In this document: one piece after another, positions 42,219-51,060 of the stretch
Numbering within the stretch: position 1 is the stretch's first letter
Layout of the letters: every line of letters starts with the position of its first letter
NCBI GenBank assembly: GCA_964526735.1
Contig: CAZGLO010000013.1
Span: 1-61,860, forward strand
Source of the DNA: JAAUSY01 sp964526735
GTDB lineage: Bacteria > Chloroflexota > Chloroflexia > Chloroflexales > Chloroflexaceae
Direction: 5' to 3'
Length of the DNA: 61,860 nt
The notes under the pieces: model-generated
What the model was told of the DNA's origin: nothing
The model's input: the letters and a program-made list of their open reading frames with translations, nothing else
Databases searched by the model: none
Translations under genes and position numbers: made by a program

Positions 42219-43409
42219 ATGAAGATAGCAGTCATTGGCCCAACCTACCCATTCCGCGGCGGCATTGCGCACTACACGACGCTACTTGTGCGTCACCTCC
42301 GCGCGCGCCACCAAGTCCTTTTCCTCTCCTACATCAAGCAATACCCCAAATGGCTCTACCCGGGCAACACCTCTATGGATCCGAGTCCCGATTCGAGCGC
42401 GCTCAAGGTGGCATGCGACCGCATTCTGACGCCGATGAACCCCTTGACGTGGTGGCGTACCTACCGCATCATCAAGCACGAAGCGGTTGATTTGCTTGTC
42501 GTGCAGTGGTGGACACCTTTCTGGTCGCCTATGCTCTTCTTCTTGACCCGCCTCATCCGCCGCCACACCAATGTTCGCATTCTCTTCCTGTGCCATCACA
42601 TCATTGCGCCAGATGGCGGGCTGTTCGATTGGTTCCTTGCGCGACGTATTCTCTGGCGCGGCCACGCCTTCATCGTGATGAGTGAGGAAGATTTTGCCTT
42701 GCTGCGGCGTGCATTGCCGTGGGGGCGCATCAGAGGAACGCTGCTCCCCTCTTACGATGTCTTCAGCCAGACGCCGCTTGAGTCCGCTGATGCCAGGGAG
42801 CGGCTTGGCATCGGCCCTGATGAGCCAGTGCTGTTGTTTTTCGGCTTTGTGCGGCGGTATAAGGGGTTGCGCTACCTCATCCAAGCCCTCGCCAAAGTGC
42901 GCGAAACGCTCCCCGCGCGGCTGTTGGTCGTGGGCGAGTTTTGGGAGGATGAGCGGCCTTACCGCCGTATGGTCGCAGAGTTGGGCGTGGAGGATGCGGT
43001 CACCTTCTACAACAGCTATGTGCCCAATGAAGAGCTGGGGGTCTATTTCTCTGCCGCCGATGTGGTCGTATTGCCCTACCTGGAGGCGACACAGAGCGGG
43101 GTCGTGCAAGTGGCGTTGGGCTTTGAAAAGCCTATTATCGCGACCTCGGTGGGGGGAATGCCCGAAGCCGTCCACGAGGGCGAGACGGGGTTGATTGTCC
43201 CGCCCGCCGACAGCGACGCCCTCTACAAGGCGATTCTGCGTTACTTTGACGAGTTGCTTGAAGGGCCGTTTACAGAGAATATCCGGCGGGAGAAAGAACG
43301 CGATTCGTGGGCACCGCTCATTGAGCTGATTGAAGAGCTGGCACAGCCCTCGCCAACGCAATTGCCGGAGCAGCCAGAGCCTGGTACCACTTCGCCGCGG
43401 GTGCTGTGA
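42219..43409 (+). CDS. Family 4 glycosyltransferase
   Basis: A GT-B enzyme starting MKIAVIGPTYPFRGGIAHYT, the typical Gly-rich acceptor loop. The C-domain has PVLLFFGFVRRYKGLRYLI and the donor-site region VVVLPYLEATQSGVVQVALG followed by PIIATSVGGMPEAVHEGETGLIV. The EX7E motif is partly altered (EATQSGVVQ), as in several GT4 subgroups. It starts 16 bp after the membrane protein and ends in a 1-base overlap (TGATG) with the methyltransferase ATG, so these genes form an operon. Likely role: sugar addition to the same surface glycan. Confidence 0.92.
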   Translation: MKIAVIGPTYPFRGGIAHYTTLLVRHLRARHQVLFLSYIKQYPKWLYPGNTSMDPSPDSSALKVACDRILTPMNPLTWWRTYRIIKHEAVDLLVVQWWTPFWSPMLFFLTRLIRRHTNVRILFLCHHIIAPDGGLFDWFLARRILWRGHAFIVMSEEDFALLRRALPWGRIRGTLLPSYDVFSQTPLESADARERLGIGPDEPVLLFFGFVRRYKGLRYLIQALAKVRETLPARLLVVGEFWEDERPYRRMVAELGVEDAVTFYNSYVPNEELGVYFSAADVVVLPYLEATQSGVVQVALGFEKPIIATSVGGMPEAVHEGETGLIVPPADSDALYKAILRYFDELLEGPFTENIRREKERDSWAPLIELIEELAQPSPTQLPEQPEPGTTSPRVL

Positions 43410-44122
43410 TGACAACTCCCCCGCCCTACTTCGCCGCCTACTACCGCTCATTGGTGGTGCAGCAAGAGCTTGGCATCCCCCGCCATAGCAGGCGCATTCT
43501 CGATGTTGGCTGCGATGATACCTATATTTTGATGCAGGCGCAGGCAGAGATGCGAGTGGGGATCGACAGCGCATTGCCCCGGCCACGTTCTACTCTCCCC
43601 GCCGTCAGCATTGTGCGGGCGTTGGCGGAAGAGTTGCCGCTGCTTGATGGCAGTTTCGATACGATTTTTGCCTTTGATGTGTTGGAGCACGTCGTCGCAG
43701 ACCGCGCCGTGATGCACGAAATGACGCGGGTACTCGCTCCCGACGGGGCGATATGGATCAGCACCCCCGCCGCCCGGACACGCTTTTTCCCGTGGTTCAT
43801 CACGCCCTATGCCAACCGCTCATTTGGGCATGTCCGCAACGGCTATACCCCTGACCAACTGATTGCCCTCTTGCCACACCCGCCCGCTTGGGAGGTACGG
43901 TGGTTTTGGTGGCACGAGCCTTTCCTCCGCCTCAACTTCCTCCCACTGCACGCGCTCTCTCTCTTGGGGATGCACCGCCCCATGCGCCTAGCCACCCGCC
44001 TCTGCTATCAGCTTGACCGGCGGTGGCGCGATGGAGATCGGGGCCATCTCCTTGCGCAAATACGACGCCGCTCCTCTCCCAATACCGCCAATACGGCGGG
44101 CGAAAGGGAAAAAGGTAAGTAG
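43409..44122 (+). CDS. SAM-dependent methyltransferase (type 11-like)
   Basis: A class I methyltransferase of 237 residues. Motif I is ILDVGCDDTYILMQAQAEM, motif IV is FDTIFAFDVLEHVV, and VLAPDGAIWISTPA matches the post-IV strand. The second glycine of motif I is changed to Asp (GCDD), a mild departure. The ATG at 43409 is embedded in the GT4 stop (TGATG), showing coupling. In this setting it likely methylates a sugar hydroxyl or terminates chain growth. The next gene starts immediately after its stop. Confidence 0.85.
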   Translation: MTTPPPYFAAYYRSLVVQQELGIPRHSRRILDVGCDDTYILMQAQAEMRVGIDSALPRPRSTLPAVSIVRALAEELPLLDGSFDTIFAFDVLEHVVADRAVMHEMTRVLAPDGAIWISTPAARTRFFPWFITPYANRSFGHVRNGYTPDQLIALLPHPPAWEVRWFWWHEPFLRLNFLPLHALSLLGMHRPMRLATRLCYQLDRRWRDGDRGHLLAQIRRRSSPNTANTAGEREKGK

Positions 44123-45340
44123 ATGCGCATTGCGTTTTTGTGCACATCAAGCCTTGATTACCCATCGCCGCGCGGACGGTGGTTGCCGGTGGCGCAGGAG
44201 CTTGCCAAACAGGGCTATCAGCCACACCTCTTGATGTTGCACCACACCTACGACCGCCTCTCACCCTGCCATCGCCACACCACCCACGATGGCGTTGTAT
44301 GCTCGTATGTTGGCCAAATGCACGTCTATGGGGCGGTGGGGCAACGCTCGTACTACCCGCCTCTCGCCTTGATCCGCGTCTCGCTGATGGGGGTGATGGC
44401 ATTGGCACGGGCAGCGATTGTGAGCCGTCCTGATGCAATCCACGTCTGTAAGCCGCAGCCGATCAATGGGTTGGCGGGGGTGATTGCGGCGCGGGTGTTG
44501 GGCTGTCCACTCTATGTCGATTGCGATGACTATGAGGCGGGTGGCAATCGGTTCAATGGCGGGTGGCAGCACCGCATTGTCGCGTGGTGGGAAGATAACC
44601 TACCCCGTCTCGCGGCGGGGACGACGGTCAACACCCGCTTCCTGCAGCAGCGCTACCAGCAGCTTGGAGTGCCGTCAGAGCGCATCGCCCACATCCCGAA
44701 TGGCATCGCCGAGTCGTGGTTGCGTTCCCCGTCCGAGCGGCAAGTCGCCGGGTTGAGGAGCGGGTTAGGGGTGCGAGATGGCCCACTTCTTGGCTATATC
44801 GGCACGTTGAGCGAAACAACCCATAGCGTTGGCCTCCTGCTTGAGGGCTTTGCCGAGCCAAAAAATATTGCTGCACACTCCCCTGCCCCGCGATTGCTGC
44901 TTGTCGGCGATGGGGAAGACCGGACAATGCTGCAGGAGCGGGCGCGGTTTTTGGGCATTGCAGAGCGGTGTTTATTTATTGGTGCTGTGCAGGCGACCGC
45001 CATCCCCGCCTACCTCGCCCTGCTAGATGGCACGGTCGATGCGGTGTTTGACACACCAGTTGCGGCGGCGCGCTCGCCCCTCAAAATCGTCGAGAGCTTG
45101 GCGATGGGCGTTCCTGTCGTGACCGGCGATGTGGGTGACCGCGCTGAATTGCTTGGCACAGGCAATGAAAACACACAGGGCGGGATAGTCGTTGCGCCGG
45201 GTGATCCACACGCCCTCGCAATGGGCATTGAAGCGCTGCTCCAAGACCAAGAGAGGTTGCGGGCGGGGGCCAGAGAACAGGCACGACGGTGGCGGTGGGA
45301 GAACCTTGTCAAACATTGGGAAGCGGTCTATCGCCAATAA
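44123..45340 (+). CDS. Family 4 glycosyltransferase
   Basis: A GT-B fold protein of 405 residues. The N-domain shows SLDYPSPRGRWLPVAQELAK and PDAIHVCKPQPINGLAG. The C-domain shows PLLGYIGTLSETTHSVGLLLE, PRLLLVGDGEDRTML and the donor-binding PVAAARSPLKIVESLAMGVPVV with Glu retained. The ATG directly follows the TAG of the methyltransferase gene. A DCDDYEAGGNRF segment near residue 135 is characteristic of GT4 enzymes in wall and capsule clusters. The exact sugar cannot be assigned. Confidence 0.92.
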   Translation: MRIAFLCTSSLDYPSPRGRWLPVAQELAKQGYQPHLLMLHHTYDRLSPCHRHTTHDGVVCSYVGQMHVYGAVGQRSYYPPLALIRVSLMGVMALARAAIVSRPDAIHVCKPQPINGLAGVIAARVLGCPLYVDCDDYEAGGNRFNGGWQHRIVAWWEDNLPRLAAGTTVNTRFLQQRYQQLGVPSERIAHIPNGIAESWLRSPSERQVAGLRSGLGVRDGPLLGYIGTLSETTHSVGLLLEGFAEPKNIAAHSPAPRLLLVGDGEDRTMLQERARFLGIAERCLFIGAVQATAIPAYLALLDGTVDAVFDTPVAAARSPLKIVESLAMGVPVVTGDVGDRAELLGTGNENTQGGIVVAPGDPHALAMGIEALLQDQERLRAGAREQARRWRWENLVKHWEAVYRQ

Positions 45341-45351
45341 TATACCCCTCT

Positions 45352-46245
45352 ATGAAGCTATCTATCTCTGTCGTCATCCCATCGCTAAACTCCCCTACCG
45401 CTCCGGCTGTCGTGCGGAGTGTCTTGCACCAGACCTATCTCCCTGATGAGGTCATCGTGATTGGCCGTGACGATGGTCAGTTTCTCTCCACACTTGCTGC
45501 CCACGAGCGGGTACAATTTCGGGAAACCCCCCGCCCGCTCTCTGCCGCGGCGGCCCGCAATGCGGGGGCGATACAGGCGACTGGCGATGTCATCCTCTTC
45601 CTCGACGCCGACTGCATCGCCGATGCGCGGTGTATTGAGTATCTGGTCGCCCAACACCAGCTAGGACAATCGGTAGTAGGCGGGAGTGTTACAATTGAAG
45701 GTAGCAACTATTGGCTGGCCTGCGACAACCTCCTCGCCCTTGCGCCGATCATCGCCACTCACCCCGCCGGAGCGCGTGATTACCTGCCCAGTTTGGTGAT
45801 GAGCGTGCGGCGGACACTCTTTGAGCAACTAGGCGGCTTTGATGAACGGTTTCCGGGGGCCGCAGGCGAAGATATCGATTTTGGCTCGCGGGTGCGGGCG
45901 GCAGGGGAGACACTGTGGTTTGAGCCGCGTGCCCGCGTTGCGCACCAACATCCGCGGACATCTGCGCGGACGGTGTGGAATCATCTCCGCCGGTTTGGGC
46001 AGCTACAAGTCGTGTTTTGGGAGAAATATCCGAACCACGTGATCCGCCAACGCAATACCCGCTTCTTACGCCATTTTGCTGGCCTCTTGATGGCAATTGC
46101 TCCGCTGCTGGCGGCGAAGGATATTGGGATGTTGTATTGGCAATCACCGGCCCATCGCCCCTACTGGTATGGCTTCCCCGGCATGGTGTGGGGGAAGATG
46201 GCGTGGTATTGGGGAGTGGCAGAAGCATTAGCGGTGTTAGAATGA
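45352..46245 (+). CDS. Family 2 glycosyltransferase
   Basis: A GT-A enzyme beginning SISVVIPSLNSPTAPAVVRSVL, with GDVILFLDADCIADARC as the DXD region, SLVMSVRRTLFEQLGGFDER, and GEDIDFGSRVRAAGE as the catalytic ED motif. The C-terminus has hydrophobic segments that may anchor it to the membrane. I use the ATG at 45352, 12 bp after the previous stop. The stop overlaps the larB ATG by four bases (ATGA), which links cofactor and glycan genes at the translational level. Length 297 residues. Confidence 0.9.
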   Translation: MKLSISVVIPSLNSPTAPAVVRSVLHQTYLPDEVIVIGRDDGQFLSTLAAHERVQFRETPRPLSAAAARNAGAIQATGDVILFLDADCIADARCIEYLVAQHQLGQSVVGGSVTIEGSNYWLACDNLLALAPIIATHPAGARDYLPSLVMSVRRTLFEQLGGFDERFPGAAGEDIDFGSRVRAAGETLWFEPRARVAHQHPRTSARTVWNHLRRFGQLQVVFWEKYPNHVIRQRNTRFLRHFAGLLMAIAPLLAAKDIGMLYWQSPAHRPYWYGFPGMVWGKMAWYWGVAEALAVLE

Positions 46246-47006
46246 GCAATCATAACAATCACTTACATAACAATCACTTAGACGACCTGCTTTCGCTTGC
46301 CCACATCGCCCGCTCTGACCCCAATCGCCGGTCGCGCACTGGCATTCCTGAGGTTATTCTCGCCGAGGGCAAGACACATTCCCACGTTCTCTCCATCGCC
46401 GCCGATATGCTTGCGACCGAAGAGCGGGTATTGATAAGCCGGGTCTCGCCTGATCTCCTTGCCGCACTGCGGGAGCGATTTCCCGCTTGTGTAGAGGGTA
46501 GCCCAAGCGGAACCACTGTCGTTATACGCCACCACGATAGCCATAGCAGAGAGGAAAGAAAGGAAGAGGTGGATGGCGGACGGGTCGGTATCTTGACCGC
46601 GGGCACGTCAGATATTCCCGTTGCGGAGGAGGCATTGATGCTTTGCCGCGAATTGGGGTGCCGGGTGCATACGAGCTATGATGTTGGCGTGGCGGGCCTC
46701 CACCGTCTCCATGCCCCTCTCCAACGCATGCTCCACGACATACAGGTTGATGTTCTCATTGTCGCGGCAGGGATGGATGGCGCATTGCCATCGGTGGTTG
46801 CAGGGTTGGTTGATTGCCCCGTGATTGGTCTTCCCACCTCGGTCGGCTATGGCATGGGGGGGAATGGGACAGCCGCCCTGCTCAGTATGCTACAGACGTG
46901 TGCGCCGGGCCTTGCCGTGGTCAACATCGACAATGGTATTGGGGCGGGGGCGATGGCGGCACGGATCGCGAACCGGATGGAGATATTGCGGCAAGACAAC
47001 GAATAA
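46242..47006 (+). CDS. larB: LarB, nickel-pincer nucleotide cofactor carboxylase
   Basis: LarB carboxylates nicotinic acid adenine dinucleotide in the first step of nickel-pincer nucleotide (NPN) synthesis for lactate racemase-like enzymes. The PurE-like core is clear: VGILTAGTSDIPVAEEALM, SYDVGVAGLHRLHAPL, VIVAAGMDGALPSVVAGLV and GLPTSVGYGMGGNGTAAL. The N-terminus (NHNNHLHNNHLDDL) is Asn/His-rich because of a short DNA repeat and might bind Ni2+. The ATG overlaps the GT2 stop. larC follows 75 bp downstream; larE and larA are not in the window. Confidence 0.95.
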   Translation: MSNHNNHLHNNHLDDLLSLAHIARSDPNRRSRTGIPEVILAEGKTHSHVLSIAADMLATEERVLISRVSPDLLAALRERFPACVEGSPSGTTVVIRHHDSHSREERKEEVDGGRVGILTAGTSDIPVAEEALMLCRELGCRVHTSYDVGVAGLHRLHAPLQRMLHDIQVDVLIVAAGMDGALPSVVAGLVDCPVIGLPTSVGYGMGGNGTAALLSMLQTCAPGLAVVNIDNGIGAGAMAARIANRMEILRQDNE

Positions 47007-47081
47007 TTCCGTATAACTACATATTCATACATTCAGCGGAGAACTGAGTTCAAGGGAGTACAGAGAGAAAGGGTTCAGTAA

Positions 47082-48377
47082 ATGATTGCCTATTTTGACT
47101 GTTTCCACGGCGCGTCGGGAGATATGCTACTCGCGAGCCTCTTCGACGCCGGTCTCAAGCAAGACGCACTCGATCACATCCTCACTCGCCTTCCCCTATC
47201 AGGATATTCAGTTGAGCACCAACCGACCGTCAGCCACCACGTAAGCGGGAGCCGAGTGATTGTACACATCACCGAGCCACAACCCCAACGCACATGGGCC
47301 GACATCCGCGCCCTCCTGGAGCAGAGCGACCTCCCCCAACGCACCCGCACCTGGACACTCAATGCATTTGCACGGTTGGCGCGCGCAGAAGCAGGTGTAC
47401 ACGGTGTGCCGGTTGATGATGTCCACTTTCACGAAGTTGGTGCGGTCGATAGCATCATTGATATGGTGAGCGTCTGCGCCGGTTTGGAGATACTCGGCGT
47501 GGAGAAGGTTTTTGCTTCGCCGTTGCCGTTGGGCAAGGGGTGGGTAGAGACACAACATGGCCCTCTCCCCGTCCCCGCCCCCGCCACGCTCTCGCTGCTT
47601 GCCGAACGCGGTATTCCTATTCTCCCCGCCGTGAGCGAGGGTGAGTTGGTGACCCCAACCGCCGCCGCATTGCTTGCCGAGCTTGCCACATTCGATCAAC
47701 CCGCCTTCCGGGTGCGCCATGTTGGCTATGGGTTTGGGCATAAGGAGTTCGATAGGCTCAACGGCGTGCGGGTGTGGCTTGGCGAACCGCAACACCCCCC
47801 CACTGATAGCGATACCACTCCCGCTGAAGACACCCACCATTCTCCCTTCCACTTACACGGCCACGAACATCCTCACTCGCACTCTCCCACCTCCTCTCCC
47901 TCTCCTAGGGAAGCCGTGATTGAGATGCGGTGCAACCTTGATGACGCGACGGGGGAAGTGGTTGCCTATGCGATAGAGAAGCTGTTGGAGGCGGGTGCAC
48001 TGGACGTGTGGGCGACCCCGCTGATGATGAAAAAGGGCCGTCCGGCTATGCAACTGGCCTGTCTTGCCCGCCCGACCGACGTGACAAACTTCCTTGACCT
48101 CATCCTGCGAGAGACTCCGACCTTTGGCGTGCGCTGGCAGACTATGGAACGGTTTGCGAGCCGCCGTCAGACCGCAGTCGTTGCGACGCCGTGGGGCGAG
48201 GTGCGCGTCAAGCAGAAATTCCTTGGCGAGGATGTGATTACCACCGCGCCGGAGTATGAAGATTGCGCGGCGATTGCGCGTACCTACGATGTTCCCCTCG
48301 CGACGGTCTACACCGAAGCTCTCAAGGCAAGTGCCACCGCCACGACCTCTCCCATGTCCGTCAATGGAAAGAAATAG
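47082..48377 (+). CDS. larC: LarC, nickel-insertion cyclometallase of the NPN cofactor
   Basis: LarC inserts nickel into the pincer precursor using CTP. The N-terminus YFDCFHGASGDMLLASL is the family signature, with DDVHFHEVGAVDSIIDM following. The C-terminal DUF111 region includes VIEMRCNLDDATGEVVAYAI and MMKKGRPAMQLACL. A His-rich linker (HHSPFHLHGHEHPHSHS, about residues 245-261) joins the two parts, as expected for a nickel protein. In Lactobacillus the two parts are joined by a frameshift, but here they form one uninterrupted 431-residue frame. AAAGGG lies 8 nt before the ATG. Confidence 0.95.
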   Translation: MIAYFDCFHGASGDMLLASLFDAGLKQDALDHILTRLPLSGYSVEHQPTVSHHVSGSRVIVHITEPQPQRTWADIRALLEQSDLPQRTRTWTLNAFARLARAEAGVHGVPVDDVHFHEVGAVDSIIDMVSVCAGLEILGVEKVFASPLPLGKGWVETQHGPLPVPAPATLSLLAERGIPILPAVSEGELVTPTAAALLAELATFDQPAFRVRHVGYGFGHKEFDRLNGVRVWLGEPQHPPTDSDTTPAEDTHHSPFHLHGHEHPHSHSPTSSPSPREAVIEMRCNLDDATGEVVAYAIEKLLEAGALDVWATPLMMKKGRPAMQLACLARPTDVTNFLDLILRETPTFGVRWQTMERFASRRQTAVVATPWGEVRVKQKFLGEDVITTAPEYEDCAAIARTYDVPLATVYTEALKASATATTSPMSVNGKK

Positions 48378-48438
48378 AACAAAGCAAGACGACCTACATT
48401 GAATAGCCCTTGAAACAATTCCTTTGAAACAATCTCTT

Positions 48439-49431
48439 ATGCACAACCACGTTTCATCACCCCCGCCCCGTCCTGCCACCGTGTCTCTCATCTGCACCGT
48501 GCGGGACGAGGCGGATTCTATTGTTGCCCTTCTCGATTCGATGTGTACGCAGAGCCGGTTGCCGGATGAAATCATCATCAACGACTGCCAGAGCCGCGAC
48601 TCCACCCCCGCCCTCGTGCAGCAATATCGCGCTCGTGAGCCGCGGATACGGCTGGTGGCGGGCGGCCATAATATCTCCTCTGGCAGGAACAATGCGATTG
48701 CCACCGCGGCGGGAGATATCATCGCGTGCACCGATGCGGGGTTGACACTCACCCCCGACTGGCTTGCCCACATCGTTGCGCCGCTTGAGCAGGATCGGGC
48801 TGATATGGTGGGGGGATTTTTCCGCCCCGCCCCGCAGACGCTCTTTGAGACGGCTCTTGGCGCAACCAACTACCGCCATCCAGAAGAGATAGATGCAACC
48901 ACCTTCCTGCCGTTTGGCAAGTCGATGGCATTCCGCAAGACGGTGTGGGAGCATGTTGGCGGTTTCCCAGAGTGGCTCAGCCATTGCGAAGACCTCGTCT
49001 TTGATATGGCGGTGGAAAAGGCAGGATATCGGCGGGCGTTCGCGCCGGATGCGCTTGTCCACTTCCGCCCCCGCGGTTCGCTTTGGGCCTTTGCGCGGCA
49101 ATATTTCTGGTATGCGCGGGGAGATGGCATTGCCGGGCTGTGGGCAAAGCGGCACCTCATCCGCTACGGTAGCTATGCTGCCCTGCTGACCCTCTTACAC
49201 TTCTGGTGGCATACCCCCGCCACCCGCCCGCTCCTCACCCCGCTGATTGCGGCGGGGGTCGTGGCATATACCCGCGCCCCCTATAGACGACTGTGGCCGC
49301 AGATACAGCCATTGGCTTGGCCGCAACGACTCGGCGCGCTTGCATTGGTACCTCTTATCCGTGTGGTGGGCGATGTCGCCAAGATGGCGGGATATCCAGT
49401 GGGGCTTGCCAAACGCAAACGGGTACGGTAG
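48439..49431 (+). CDS. Family 2 glycosyltransferase with C-terminal membrane segments
   Basis: A GT-A enzyme with VSLICTVRDEADSIVALLDS, PDEIIINDCQSRDST, and a DXD-like IIACTDAGLTL in which one Asp is replaced. It also has PFGKSMAFRKTVWEHVGGFPEW and CEDLVFDMAVEKAGY as the catalytic acidic region. Two or three C-terminal hydrophobic helices (about 245-320) suggest membrane association. The ATG at 48439 is chosen over a TTG at 48424; neither has a good ribosome binding site, and the leader has a TTGAAACAAT direct repeat. Its stop falls inside a 10-bp repeat. It returns to glycan functions after larBC. Confidence 0.88.
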   Translation: MHNHVSSPPPRPATVSLICTVRDEADSIVALLDSMCTQSRLPDEIIINDCQSRDSTPALVQQYRAREPRIRLVAGGHNISSGRNNAIATAAGDIIACTDAGLTLTPDWLAHIVAPLEQDRADMVGGFFRPAPQTLFETALGATNYRHPEEIDATTFLPFGKSMAFRKTVWEHVGGFPEWLSHCEDLVFDMAVEKAGYRRAFAPDALVHFRPRGSLWAFARQYFWYARGDGIAGLWAKRHLIRYGSYAALLTLLHFWWHTPATRPLLTPLIAAGVVAYTRAPYRRLWPQIQPLAWPQRLGALALVPLIRVVGDVAKMAGYPVGLAKRKRVR

Positions 49432-49453
49432 GCTACGGTAGCCTACGGTAGTC
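49424..49453. repeat. 10-bp tandem repeat spanning a stop codon
   Basis: Three copies of TACGGTAG plus two variable bases (GC, CC, TC) begin in the last codons of the GT2 gene and continue beyond its TAG at 49429-49431. Confidence 0.8.
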
Positions 49454-49468
49454 CGTGGCAGGTTCATG

Positions 49469-49477
49469 TGGTACAAT
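49469..49477 (+). promoter_or_regulatory. Extended -10 promoter element for gatB
   Basis: TGGTACAAT lies 59 bp before the gatB ATG, and is the same word as at 30402-30410 before the pyrophosphatase operon. Confidence 0.45.
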
Positions 49478-49536
49478 TTGAGCCGATTGAGCCAACGAAA
49501 CTGGCATGAAAGAGAAAGCATAGGAAAACATAATCT

Positions 49537-50997
49537 ATGGCAGACTATATCGTGACGATAGGGCTTGAAGTACACGCCCAAATCCTGACGAACACCAAGA
49601 TGTTCGACCATTGTCCCGCCGCCTACGCCAACAACCCGCCAAATACATGCACCTCTGTGGTGAGCTTGGGGTTGCCTGGCTCGCTCCCCGTCGCCAACCA
49701 ACGCGCGATTGAGCTTGCCGCGGTGACTGGCCTGGCCATCAACTGCGCGGTCAACCCGCATTCGGTGTTTGCCCGCAAGAGCTACATCTACCCCGATCTC
49801 CCCAAGGGCTACCAGATTACGCAGTATGATCAGCCGATTTGCATCAACGGGTGGCTTGAAATCCGCACCAGCAACGGACGAGTCAAGCGTCTTGGCATTG
49901 AGCGGCTCCACATAGAGGAAGATACTGGCCGCAATGTGCATATGGAGGATGGCACGTCGTTGGTTGACTACAACCGTTCAGGCGTCCCGCTGATGGAGAT
50001 CGTCGGCAAGCCCGATATCGAAACGCCAGAGGAGGCGCGGCTCTTCTTTGAGAAGCTGCATCAAACGCTGGTGTGGATTGGGGTGAACACCGGCAGTATG
50101 GCTGATGGCGCATTGCGCTGCGACGCCAATGTGAGTATTCGTCCGGCGGGGCAGCAGGAGTTTGGCACCAAGGTCGAGGTCAAGAATATGAACTCCTTCC
50201 GCTCCGTAGAGCGCGCGCTCGCCTACGAGCTAGACCGCCAAAAGCACGTCCTCGATTCGGGCGGGACGATTGTGCAGGAGACCCGCGGTTGGAATGAAGA
50301 ACTTGGGGCGACGGTTGGGCAGCGCAGCAAGGAATTTGCCCACGACTACCGCTATTTCCCTGAGCCGGACATTCCCCCTATCATCGTCAGCGATATGTGG
50401 CTTGCCGAGCGCCGAAATGAGCTTCCTGAGCTGCCAGATGCGCGGCGAGACCGGTTTGAGGCCGAGTATAGCCTCACAACCAAAGATGCTGAACTCCTCA
50501 CGATTGACCGCGCTATCGCGGACTACTATGAGGAGGCGGTCGCGGCGGCGAAGGAGGTCGGCGGGAGCGCGAAAGATGTCGCCAACTGGGTTGTCGGGGA
50601 GCTATTCCGCTTGGTGAACGATACGGGGACGCTTTTCCGCGAGATGGCCGACAAAATGCCCCCCAACCACATCGCCACCATCCTCGATCTGCTCAACAAG
50701 GGCAGCATCAACCGCACGGTCGCCAAGCAAGTCTTTGAAGAGAGCTTCCAGAACGGTACCAACCCCGCCACGATTGTCGCAGAGAAAGGGCTGACGCAGA
50801 TCAGCGATGAGGATCAACTCGTATCGTTGGCGCGCGAGGTCGTTGGCGCAAACGAGAAGGCAGTCAATGAGTATCGCAAGGGCAAGAAAAGCGCGATACA
50901 GTTCTTGGTTGGGCAGATTATGAAGGCCACCAAAGGGCAAGCCAACCCCAATGCCGCACGTTCGGTACTCGAATCGGTGTTGGAGGAAAAAGCATAA
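49537..50997 (+). CDS. gatB: Aspartyl/glutamyl-tRNA amidotransferase subunit B
   Basis: GatB is the kinase/transamidase subunit of GatCAB, which converts misacylated Asp-tRNA-Asn or Glu-tRNA-Gln to the amide form. The sequence shows GLEVHAQILT, LPDLPKGYQITQYDQPI-like strands (YPDLPKGYQITQYDQPI), the family signature DYNRSGVPLMEIV and RCDANVSIRP. The C-terminal YqeY-like tail contains RKGKKSAIQFLVGQIMKATK. The length of 486 residues is normal. gatA and gatC are not in this window. The gene stands as its own unit after the glycan cluster, with AGGAAAA upstream of the ATG. Confidence 0.97.
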   Translation: MADYIVTIGLEVHAQILTNTKMFDHCPAAYANNPPNTCTSVVSLGLPGSLPVANQRAIELAAVTGLAINCAVNPHSVFARKSYIYPDLPKGYQITQYDQPICINGWLEIRTSNGRVKRLGIERLHIEEDTGRNVHMEDGTSLVDYNRSGVPLMEIVGKPDIETPEEARLFFEKLHQTLVWIGVNTGSMADGALRCDANVSIRPAGQQEFGTKVEVKNMNSFRSVERALAYELDRQKHVLDSGGTIVQETRGWNEELGATVGQRSKEFAHDYRYFPEPDIPPIIVSDMWLAERRNELPELPDARRDRFEAEYSLTTKDAELLTIDRAIADYYEEAVAAAKEVGGSAKDVANWVVGELFRLVNDTGTLFREMADKMPPNHIATILDLLNKGSINRTVAKQVFEESFQNGTNPATIVAEKGLTQISDEDQLVSLAREVVGANEKAVNEYRKGKKSAIQFLVGQIMKATKGQANPNAARSVLESVLEEKA

Positions 50998-51060
50998 CTG
51001 CTACATATCGCGATGTAATCATCTATATCATCTGTATTATCTATGGTGACGGGAGGTGCT

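Noticed and set aside
42282..43586. 434-residue minus-strand open frame opposite the GT4 and methyltransferase genes
   Set aside because: Arg/His/Pro-rich composition and no recognisable motif; the plus-strand genes explain the region fully.
47082..48377. Programmed frameshift in larC as in Lactobacillus
   Set aside because: The N- and C-terminal parts are joined in a single uninterrupted frame through the His-rich linker.
47853..48869. 338-residue minus-strand open frame across larC and the following GT2 gene
   Set aside because: It spans two well-supported plus-strand genes and their spacer, lacks motifs, and has shadow-like composition.
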